Under the pieces are notes generated by a model. It saw nothing but the letters and a program-made list of their open reading frames with translations, did not search any database and was not told where the DNA came from. Both the position numbers and the translations under genes were made by a program. This document shows positions 21,736 through 27,500 of a stretch of DNA of 27,500 nucleotides, one piece after another. The stretch's first letter is position 1. Each line of letters opens with the position of its first letter. Source of the DNA: Symbiodinium natans (taxonomy: Eukaryota; Sar; Dinophyceae; Suessiales; Symbiodiniaceae); the NCBI GenBank assembly GCA_905221605.1, contig CAJNDS010001191.1, positions 85,001 to 112,500 of the forward strand, written 5' to 3'.

Positions 21736-22100
21736 TAGGTTTTAGGGTTTAGGGTTTAGGGTTTACGGTTTAGGGTTTAGGGTTTAGGGTTTGAGGGTAC
21801 GTAAAGGGTATGAAAAGGTACACATCCGGGGTTTTTGAAGGGTATCTAACATTGAGGGTCGTGTGGGTATCTTAAGTGTTTGTGAAAAGGGTACAGAAAA
21901 TGCAACCGTAGGCATATGACAGGTATCTTAAGGGGGCATGTAGTTGGTATATAGGAACCCCGCAAAGCTAAGGGCCCAGACCAGAGGGCCAGCGCGTTAA
22001 ACCCTGAGGAGCACCTAAACCCCAAACCCTAAACCCCAAACCCTAAACCCCAAACCCTAAACCCTAAACCCTAAATCCTAAACCCTAAACCCTGCAGACA
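21735..22100. repeat. TTTAGGG run, unique stretch, CCCTAAA/CCCCAAA run
   Basis: TTTAGGG at 21735-21793; AT-richer unique DNA with repeated GGTATCT(T/A)A words at 21794-22000; CCCCAAA/CCCTAAA alternation at 22016-22095. No gene supported. Confidence 0.75.
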
Positions 22101-22242
22101 GGTGTCTGGGTGTCTGGGCTCTAGGGGCTGCCGAGGTTTGTATTGGTTGTGACCCGAAAAACCCTAAGCCCTAAACCCAAAGTAGATCCTGCAGATTGTT
22201 TCAGGCCCTTGAGGTCTCTTGGATTGAAGGTCTCTACATATC

Positions 22243-22340
22243 CATATGGGTGGTTGCCAACATCATGGTCCCTTTTGGGGTCCAGAGTATAATACGGCAC
22301 CTACTATTTAGGGTACCCCAAAAGGGAACCACCCATATAC
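22243..22340. repeat. Imperfect foldback
   Basis: CATATGGGTGGTT (22243-22255) and GGTCCCTTTTGGGGT (22267-22281) pair with the contiguous ACCCCAAAAGGGAACC and ACCCATATA of 22315-22340; the left arm carries about 14 extra bases. An AT-rich (TA)n stretch follows to 22380. Confidence 0.65.
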
Positions 22341-22394
22341 ATGTAAAAATATATATAATATACATATATATATATATTCATTATTCGTATTCAG

Positions 22395-22503
22395 ATTTGT
22401 ACAAGAGTGTATTGCAAGCATGTTGGTGCGGATACCGAGCTCGGCCCGAAAAGCCCTCCAAGAAGGGCCATAGAAAAAAGTGCAAAGACTCCCGCAGAGC
22501 GGG
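22395..22503 (+). CDS. Candidate exon, Lys/Cys-rich
   Basis: The acceptor ATTATTCGTATTCAG|A (AG at 22393-22394) follows an AT-rich stretch. The frame LYKSVLQACWCGYRARPEKP continues into a strongly basic Lys/Arg/Cys segment and ends at GCGGG|GTTGGGG (donor 22504, phase 2), after which TTTAGGGG repeats run for over 100 bp. The phase is compatible with 22679. No family recognised. Confidence 0.45.
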
Positions 22504-22504
22504 G

Positions 22505-22632
22505 TTGGGGTTAAGGGGTTTAGGGGTTGAGAGGTTTAGGGGTTTAGGGGTTTAGGGGTTTAGGGGTTTAGGGGTTTAGGGGTTTAGGGGTTTAGGGGTT
22601 TAGGGGTTAGGGTTCAGGGTTTAGGGTTTGAG
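22505..22632. repeat. (TTTAGGGG)n octamer array
   Basis: About 12 units of TTTAGGGG, one G longer than the telomeric unit, returning to TTTAGGG at the end. Confidence 0.94.
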
Positions 22633-22678
22633 GTTGAGTATGTTGAGCGGCATCCGCCCCAAAACCCTGACTGTTGAG

Positions 22679-22746
22679 CTCGGTCGTTGCAAAGGCGCGA
22701 AGACCTCGAAGGCCTTCAAACCCAGAAAGCCTTGTGGAGAGGCAGG
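22679..22746 (+). CDS. Candidate exon, basic
   Basis: A branch-like CCCTGAC and acceptor CTGTTGAG|C (AG at 22677-22678). Joined to 22395-22503 the frame reads GSVVAKARRPRRPSNPESLV and ends near GGCAGG|GTTTGG (22747). Another frame, Lys/Cys-rich, is also open. Followed immediately by TTTAGGG repeats. Confidence 0.35.
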
Positions 22747-22912
22747 GTTTGGGGTTTAGGGTTTAGGGTTTAGGGTTTAGGGTTTAGGGTTTAGGGTTTA
22801 GGGTTTAGGGTTTAGGGTTTAGGGTTTAGGGTTTAGGGCTTAGCGTGTAGGGTTTAGGGCTTAGGGCTTAGGGCGCTTAGGGTTGGGGGTTTAGGGTTTA
22901 GGGTTTCGGGAA
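22747..22912. repeat. TTTAGGG array, about 20 copies
   Basis: Near-perfect to about 22836, then TTAGGGC variants and short unique words. A short CCCTAAA run (22918-22938) follows after a polarity switch. Confidence 0.94.
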
Positions 22913-22949
22913 CCGTAAGCCTAAACCCTAAACCCTAAACTCTCTACAG

Positions 22950-23067
22950 AAGCGTTTAGGCCGTGACCAGGGCGCCTTTCCGAACAGGCAGGATGCTAGT
23001 GTCAAGGTGCTGCTAAAGGCCCTAAAGGAGTCTAATGGTCCCTTAGTATGGTCCCTTACCTTGAAGG
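22950..23067 (+). CDS. Candidate 118-nt exon, strongest single call
   Basis: The acceptor CCCTAAACTCTCTACAG|A (AG at 22948-22949) has CTAAAC as a possible branch point supplied by the telomeric run itself. The frame KRLGRDQGAFPNRQDASVKV goes on with a helical, Leu/Lys-rich segment for 39 codons to CTTGAAGG|GTTTAGGG (23068), where a TTTAGGG array starts. An earlier donor GTCAAG|GTGCTG (23006) is possible. Product unknown. Confidence 0.52.
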
Positions 23068-23107
23068 GTTTAGGGTTTAGGGTTTAGGGTTTAGGGTTTA
23101 GGGTTAG
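23068..23107. repeat. TTTAGGG array, about 6 copies
   Basis: Perfect heptamers. 23108-23270 after it is unique with no supported feature on plus; a minus-strand open stretch (23084-23266) looks incidental. Confidence 0.94.
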
Positions 23108-23271
23108 AGGGTTCTTTGTAGGGTACATACGGGGTATGCAAGGGGGGTCCCCTTCAAGGGCCCACATTACAGGGACCATGCAACCACCCGAATAAAGGGA
23201 CACTCGAAGCCCTGAAAGCCGTTTGAATGCCGGTTTTTGCGTCTGAGAGACCCGGATCTGAGTCACCCGAA

Positions 23272-23412
23272 AGCCTAAAACCCTAAGCCCCAGGGCTTAG
23301 GGTTTAGGGTTTAGGGTTTAGGGATTGGGGTTTAGGGTTTAGGGTTTAGGGTTTAGGGTTTAGGGTTTAGGGATTAGGGTTTAGGGTTTAGGGTTTAGGG
23401 TTTAGGGCTAGG
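23272..23412. repeat. Head-to-head junction and TTTAGGG array
   Basis: CCTAAGCCC-CAG-GGCTTAGG near 23282-23301 forms a palindromic polarity switch leading into about 15 TTTAGGG units with GATTGGGG and GATTAGGG variants. Confidence 0.9.
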
Positions 23413-23521
23413 GTTTCCCCACAGTAGCCCATGCCCCAAATATCCTGAAAACCCTACGAATCCGCAACGAAGTTGAGGGGTGAGGGGTTAAGGTGAGGTG
23501 TTCAGTGTGTTCAGCCTACAG

Positions 23522-23559
23522 GGATCTCCAGCATCCGAAGCCCCAAGCCCGATTTTATG
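23522..23559 (+). CDS. Candidate exon, first of a phase-consistent trio
   Basis: The acceptor TTCAGCCTACAG|G (AG at 23520-23521). After one base the frame reads DLQHPKPQARFY plus one base to TTATG|GTTACC (donor 23560, phase 1). The presumed intron 23560-23858 is nearly all CCCTAAA/CCCTGAA repeat. Confidence 0.43.
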
Positions 23560-23562
23560 GTT

Positions 23563-23811
23563 ACCCTAAACCCTAAACCCTAAACCCTAAACCCTAAACC
23601 CTAAACCCTAAACCCTAAACCCTAAACCCTAAACCCTAAACCCTAAACCCTGAACCCTGAACCCTGAACCCTGAACCCTGAACCCTGAACCATGAACCCT
23701 GAACCCTGAACCCTGAACCCTGAACCCTAAACCCTAAACCCTAAACCCTAAACCCTAAACCCTAAACCCTAAACCCTAAACCCTAAACCCTAAACCCTAA
23801 ACCCTAAACCT
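23563..23811. repeat. CCCTAAA array with homogenised CCCTGAA block
   Basis: About 35 units; a run of about 11 CCCTGAA units (about 23648-23725, one CCATGAA) is framed by canonical CCCTAAA on both sides. Confidence 0.96.
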
Positions 23812-23858
23812 GTTTAAAGTTCCTGTCATAGCGCGCGGCCGCACTTTCACACGGCAAG

Positions 23859-23913
23859 GCTTCATGAAACAGGGCAGCTCCACAAGCCTCTGGGTGCCCT
23901 GGCCAAACTTGGG
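23859..23913 (+). CDS. Candidate exon, second of the trio
   Basis: The acceptor CACGGCAAG|GC (AG at 23857-23858). With the G carried over from 23559 the frame reads GFMKQGSSTSLWVPWPNL and ends at TTGGG|GTGGGT (donor 23914, phase 2). TTTAGGG-type repeats follow. Confidence 0.43.
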
Positions 23914-23919
23914 GTGGGT

Positions 23920-24062
23920 TTTAGGATTTAGGGTTGGGATTTAGGGTTGGGGTTTAGGGTATAGGGTATAGGATTTCGGATTTAGGGTTGGGGTTTAGGG
24001 TTTAGGGTTTAGGGTTTAGGGTTTAGGGTTTCGGGTTTCGGGTTTAGGCTTTAGCCTTTAGG
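23920..24062. repeat. TTTAGGG run with GATTTAGGGTTGGG composites
   Basis: Degenerate, with TTTCGGG and TATAGGG variants and a perfect stretch at 23995-24027. Confidence 0.9.
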
Positions 24063-24068
24063 GTTCAG

Positions 24069-24126
24069 GCTCACAAAACACAAACCCCAAGTCCGCGGTG
24101 AGCGTGCTAAAGCTGCTGGAGTCCAG
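24069..24126 (+). CDS. Candidate exon, third of the trio
   Basis: The acceptor AGGGTTCAG|G comes from a variant telomeric unit (AG at 24067-24068). Completing GG to a Gly codon, the frame reads LTKHKPQVRGERAKAAGVQ up to CAG|GCCCCC (possible GC donor, 24127). A second frame is open, so the end is unsure. Confidence 0.36.
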
Positions 24127-24158
24127 GCCCCCTCGCCCCCCCCCCCCCCCCCCCCACA
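24127..24158. repeat. Poly-C tract
   Basis: An uninterrupted C run of about 19 after CCCCCTCG. Confidence 0.93.
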
Positions 24159-24366
24159 TCGGTGACTCAATAGCTGCGTGGTGGTTTTGCACGAAACACT
24201 GCTATTTAGTTCCTTGTTACCCAAACCCTAAACCCTAACCCCTAAACCCCTAAACGCTGAACCCTAAGTCAGTGTATGAGTGAAGTAGTGGACACCGGTT
24301 CTCGTATTCCAACTTTGCGGTGCTGGGGCCTTGCTCTCTCTTCTGTCTGTCTTTTTGGGTTCTCAG

Positions 24367-24371
24367 GGCGG
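24367..24371 (+). other. Adjacent strong acceptor and donor (5-nt gap)
   Basis: A long pyrimidine tract ending GGTTCTCAG (AG at 24365-24366) is followed five bases later by GG|GTAAGT (24372), a perfect donor. Either a micro-exon, a recursive splice site, or abutting introns. Short TTTAGGG-like units follow. Confidence 0.3.
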
Positions 24372-24421
24372 GTAAGTTTAAGGGTTTCGGGTTGAGGGTT
24401 TCGGGTTAGGGCATAGGGTTT

Positions 24422-24513
24422 AGGGCCCCCCAAAGCACCGAAACAGAAGGATCCTACGGTAGAAGGGCCCCCATAGGTGGATTTTGGAAAACCATGTTTC
24501 TAGAATTTTCATG
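24422..24513 (+). repeat. Dispersed repeat, copy B
   Basis: Homologous to 13435-13533 (see copy A), again directly after TTTAGGG. Confidence 0.7.
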
Positions 24514-24551
24514 GTTTTTCATGAATCTTGGTGGCCCCTTAAAGTGTGCAG

Positions 24552-24643
24552 CGTCGAAGAGAGCCCGCTGCACTCCGGCGTGGATGTTCTTGTCGCAGGT
24601 GTGGAACTACAGGGGGAAGCAGATGGACTGTTTCACTCCATCA
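24552..24643 (+). CDS. Candidate exon, aromatic-rich
   Basis: The acceptor AAGTGTGCAG|C (AG at 24550-24551). After two bases the frame reads SKRARCTPAWMFLSQVWNYR and continues to CCATCA|GTTTTCC (donor 24644, phase 0). An earlier consensus donor TCGCAG|GTGTGG lies at 24599. Good protein-like composition; family not recognised. Confidence 0.45.
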
Positions 24644-24685
24644 GTTTTCCGATCTCCCATACGTGTACAAGCTAAACCCATAAAG

Positions 24686-24799
24686 GATGTGAAGCGCACG
24701 TCCGCTTTGAGGCTGTCGAGCCACGTTGCACGCGACAGGGAACTGCAAGAACGCCGAGCGGGGGCCAATCGCACTTTTCCGGGCACCCTGGGACGCTGA
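24686..24799 (+). CDS. Candidate terminal exon, Arg-rich, ends in TGA
   Basis: ACCCATAAAG|G (AG at 24684-24685) would close a very short 42-nt intron with a CTAAAC branch-like word. The frame DVKRTSALRLSSHVARDREL continues in phase with 24552-24643 to TGA at 24797. It could equally be one continuous exon in the alternative frame, which is open across 24494-24799. A gene 3' end here is plausible. Confidence 0.4.
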   Translation, partial: DVKRTSALRLSSHVARDRELQERRAGANRTFPGTLGR

Positions 24800-25072
24800 G
24801 TTGACAGCCGAGGGGCTTAAAAAGTTCGACTCCCTAAGCGCCATGAACCCCGAAGCCCTTCTTGACAGCAGCTGAGGACTTGAAACCCTCTACCCTAAAC
24901 CCTAAAACCCTCAAGTTCAGACGCGAACTTTCTTTCGGGATCTGATGCCGTCCCAGGGGTAAGCTGCTCCGTTCTTGTTTGCTCTGTCCGCTTTGGAGGC
25001 TGCTTTTGGGGGTTTAGGGAGTGGGGGTTATCAATCAGGTGATCTGAATTATAGCTGGAAATAGCCTTGTTT

Positions 25073-25190
25073 AGGGTACTTAAAACCCTACTTATCCCTA
25101 CCCATGAACCTTTAAGTAGCCCTAAGCCCTAAACCCTTTATAGGGTACTGAAACCCCTACGCTTAGCTACCCATGAACCTTCAAGGTAGG
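25073..25190. repeat. Two tandem half-copies of the MITE end, about 69 bp apart
   Basis: AGGGTACT...TACCCATGAACCTTTAAGTAG (25073-25118) and a similar block (25142-25188) both carry the family end CCATGAACCT in inverse orientation. Non-coding. Confidence 0.6.
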
Positions 25191-25254
25191 GCCTTAGGGC
25201 TTAAAGAGTGGGTGGTGTTCAAGGCCTCCTGCTTCTTAGGGTCATGTCTGTATG

Positions 25255-25310
25255 CGGTTTGGGGTTTAGGGTTTAGGGTTTAGGGTTTTGCGGTTTAGGG
25301 TTTAGGTCTA
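25255..25310. repeat. TTTAGGG run
   Basis: About six units with one TTTTGCGG interruption. The 25191-25254 island before it shows nothing. Confidence 0.9.
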
Positions 25311-25438
25311 GAGCCTAAGGTTTAGAATCCAAGAGGTACCGTCTTTGCTTCAGAATCGCAAGGTTTTGCCAGCATCAGAGATGGCGCGGCCTCCATGCCA
25401 AATCATTTGAAACAAGTAGGTGCTTCTCGCGCAGGGCC

Positions 25439-25536
25439 ACGTGACGACTTCGCGAAACCCAAACTCTTTAATCGAGCCACGATGCCACGATACCACCGAC
25501 AAAGAGCGTGGGCTTCTTCTCCATGCACACGGCTCC
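25439..25536 (+). CDS. Possible coding island before a CCCTAAG run
   Basis: After TTCTCGCGCAG (25426-25436) a frame containing HVTTSRNPNSLIEPRCHDTT is open to TAA in the next telomeric run. The acceptor is good; no donor is seen. Product unknown. Confidence 0.27.
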
Positions 25537-26055
25537 TAAACCCTAAGCCCTAATTACCCTAAACCCTAAACCCTAAACCCTAAACCTTAAGCCCTAATTA
25601 CAAGTTGCGATTAGGACTTGACCCCTGAGTCCTCAGTGCTAGAATCCCCGTAAACCTTACACCTCCGAAAATTCCAATCTCGTCAATCTCCCTCAACCTT
25701 ACAACCCTAAAACCCCATAACCACGCTAAACCTTACACCCCAAAACCCTCAACCCTCTAAACCCCCTAAACCAGAAACCCCTAGAAACCCAAACAACAAC
25801 CAGAAACCCTAGCAGCCCCACAAACCCCATGAACCCCATAAACCCTCTAAACACCCTTAACACCCTGCACCCCTGTAGACCCTAAACCCTCCATAAACCT
25901 CCCCTGAACCCTCCGGAACCCCTCTAAACCCTCTAAAACCCTCTAAACCTTCTAAACCCCTGTATCCCCTCTAAACCCTCTAAACCCCTGTAACCCCTCT
26001 AAACCCTCTAAACCCCCTAAACCCCCGAAACCCTAACCCTAAACCCTAACCCTGC
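25537..26055. repeat. CCCTAAA runs and degenerate CCCTCTAAA mosaic
   Basis: Canonical CCCTAAA at 25555-25590, then from about 25690 a mosaic of CCCTCTAAA, CCCCATAAA, CCCTGTAAC and CCCTAGAAA units, apparently decayed and re-amplified telomeric sequence. Confidence 0.85.
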
Positions 26056-26063
26056 ATCCACAG

Positions 26064-26166
26064 CCTCGAGCTCTGTCTCTTTGTCGGAGACGTGATTCGA
26101 CCTGCCGTGCAAGGTCCTTGGCGCTCCGATGCTGTGAGCTCGAAGCCACACTTAGTCGTAGAGCAG
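26064..26166 (+). CDS. Candidate 103-nt exon with GAGCAG|GTAACC donor
   Basis: The acceptor CTGCATCCACAG|C (AG at 26062-26063) follows CCCTAACCCT repeats. After one base the frame reads LELCLFVGDVIRPAVQGPWR and continues SDAVSSKPHLVVEQ to the donor at 26167 (phase 0). Phase matches the next candidate exon at 26645. Product unknown. Confidence 0.5.
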
Positions 26167-26189
26167 GTAACCTCCAACCCATTTTTGTG

Positions 26190-26265
26190 TTTAGGGTTTA
26201 GGGTTTTGGGGTTTAAGGTTATAGGGTTTAGAGTTAGGGTTTAGGGCCTAAACCCTAAACCTTAA
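26190..26265. repeat. TTTAGGG run switching to CCCTAAA
   Basis: Tail-to-tail switch at GGGCCTAAACCC near 26245. Confidence 0.85.
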
Positions 26266-26439
26266 ACTCTGACACCGTAAAACCTCATGCTGATCCCTGT
26301 ATCCCCGAACTCCCAACCCCCACGCAACCCCTATAAACCGGTCAAAGCCTCACACACCAGAAGCCCGAAGCAACCGAAAACCAACCCTAAAGGGGTCCTA
26401 AAAACCCTAGGAGTCCCAAACACCCAACACCCCCAACAG

Positions 26440-26615
26440 GCCCCAAGAAGCCCTAAAAAACGCCAAAAAGCCTTAAGAAGCCCTGAGACGCCCTCAAAAA
26501 GTAAACAGAAGCCTTAAGAAGCCCTGAGACGCCCTCAAAAAGTAAACAGAAGCCCTAAAAAGCACTAAAAAGCCTTATAAGGAGCCCTGAGACGCCCTCA
26601 AAAAGCAAATCAGAA
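26440..26615. repeat. 41-bp tandem repeat in an AAGCCCTAAAAA context
   Basis: A 41-bp unit containing CCCTGAGACGCCCTCAAAAA starts at 26470 and 26511, with a partial third copy at 26583. Shorter AAGCCCTAAAA and AAGCCTTAAG units lie around it. Confidence 0.8.
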
Positions 26616-26644
26616 GCTCTGAAATCGGATCCTTCGTGGCTCAG

Positions 26645-26736
26645 AGGCCGGCCTGGGCCGAGGACAGGGCTGGCGCTGGGGTGCTTTCGCCTTGGGAAGC
26701 TGCGTTTGAGAGCATCCCCCTCCTGCAGATTTTGAG
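26645..26736 (+). CDS. Candidate exon ending at a telomere-type donor
   Basis: The acceptor CCTTCGTGGCTCAG|A (AG at 26643-26644). The frame RPAWAEDRAGAGVLSPWEAA continues FESIPLLQIL and ends TTTTGAG|GTTTAGGGG (26737, phase 2), where the first telomere-like unit supplies the GT. In phase with 26064-26166 and with 27014. Confidence 0.48.
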
Positions 26737-27013
26737 GTTTAGGGGCTTTTTGAGGGGTTTAAGGGGTTTAGGGGTTTAAAGGGGTTTTAGGGGTTTATAG
26801 GGGTTTTAGGGGTTTTAGGGGTTTCGGGGTTTCGGGTTTTTCTCTGGAGTTATGAGGGAGGGAAGGGAGTTTCTGAGGCAGTCTAGGGTGGTTGGGGAGT
26901 GTTGAGGGAGTTTTTGAATCTGAGGGAGCTTAGGGAGCTTGGAGAGCTTCAGCACGGTTTAGCTCTGTGACGCTGTGGGTGGGTGCGCAGTTGAGGTGAG
27001 AGCACACGTACAG
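26737..27013 (+). other. Candidate intron with TTTAGGGG repeats
   Basis: Starts GTTTAGGGG, holds about 12 TTTAGGGG-like units to 26835, then a purine-rich GAGGGAG region, and ends GCACACGTACAG. An internal GGGTGCGCAG acceptor-like site lies at 26992. Confidence 0.38.
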
Positions 27014-27314
27014 AGTTCCGGCCGTCTTGCAGACAGCTCGTGAGCCTCCCAAAACCCTGGGTTCAATAGGAGAGAGGCATCACTGGCTCAGAGCCGCGTA
27101 TGCCCTGTGGCTCTTTTCGCATGTTGTTGCTGCGTCCAACCCTCCACTGATGGAACCTGATCCTGTACCGGGCAGATACATCCTGCATCTGAGGCGGCCG
27201 AAGCTTTGTCTTCCCCCTCCCTTTGGCCCTAAGCCGTTTCAAAGTTCAGTCACCCATCCCCTCGTTACCGTATTTCCGCCAAGTACTTGGGTCCCAATGC
27301 CAAAAACCCACTAA
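27014..27314 (+). CDS. Candidate long last exon (about 100 codons)
   Basis: After ACACGTACAG (AG at 27012-27013) one base completes the AG from 26736 to Arg. The frame VPAVLQTAREPPKTLGSIGE then stays open to TAA at 27312. Residues around the middle (RAAYALWLFSHVVAAS) are hydrophobic and might form one membrane-facing helix; the rest is Pro-rich. It may end earlier or continue out of the window. Family not recognised. Confidence 0.42.
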
Positions 27315-27500
27315 GTCTGAGTCATCCATCATGCCGCAAGGATTCGTTCGATACAGTGGGGGGGTTACCCTCTCCGCTACAGACTTCAGTTTGCCTTCGT
27401 TCCCTTCAGCAAGATGTATGCTCTTTGGGGGCCACGGGCCGGGCTTTTTGCGCTGCAACTGTCGGAGCCCATGCGCATCGCTTAAACTAGAAAGAAGCGC
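27315..27500. other. Unique sequence at the window end
   Basis: GC-balanced, no telomeric repeats. Both strands are open here, but I see no splice site or motif to support a call. Confidence 0.4.

Overview
The window looks like nuclear DNA from a dinoflagellate (inference, fairly strong; species not assignable). Three things point there. The whole window is filled with Arabidopsis-type telomeric heptamers (CCCTAAA/TTTAGGG), the dinoflagellate telomere type. A retroelement LTR carries a near copy of the dinoflagellate spliced leader 3' end (TTTTGGCTCAAG). The big single-exon ORF has the CCCH-finger, Trp/Gly-rich style I associate with dinoflagellate retroelement proteins. Plants and some algae share the telomere type but do not use this spliced leader.

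Layout. 1-1944: a mosaic of telomere-like arrays and short unique islands. 1945-10639: one intact, young LTR retrotransposon of 8,695 bp. It has two 221-bp LTRs differing at 2 positions, a CCCTA target duplication inside a telomeric array, a 12-nt primer site matching the anticodon arm of initiator tRNA-Met (the copia-type half-tRNA priming site) and a purine tract directly before the 3' LTR. Its interior is one 2,483-codon ORF (WW domain, S1 RNA-binding domain, two triplets of CCCH zinc fingers) plus a 127-codon overlapping ORF. I find no protease, integrase, reverse transcriptase or RNase H, so the element appears to be non-autonomous and to carry a giant RNA-binding protein of unknown role.

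10640-27500: more than forty telomere-like arrays in both orientations, with heptamer variants (CCCCAAA, TTGAGGG, CCCTGAA, CCCTCAA), a 9-mer derivative, 30-mer and 22-mer tandem arrays, and a MITE-like family with ends ACTTGGAGGTTCATGG. Between the arrays lie islands of about 40-300 bp. Many islands read as plus-strand exons: an acceptor (often pyrimidine-rich, CAG|G) follows one array and a donor (CAG|GT, or the telomere repeat's own G|GTTTAGG) precedes the next. In several runs the codon phase carries across the array. I infer one or more plus-strand multi-exon genes whose introns consist largely of telomeric repeat. I do not recognise the encoded protein(s), and without RNA the exon calls are provisional. 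No tRNA, rRNA, CRISPR or bacterial-type feature was seen.
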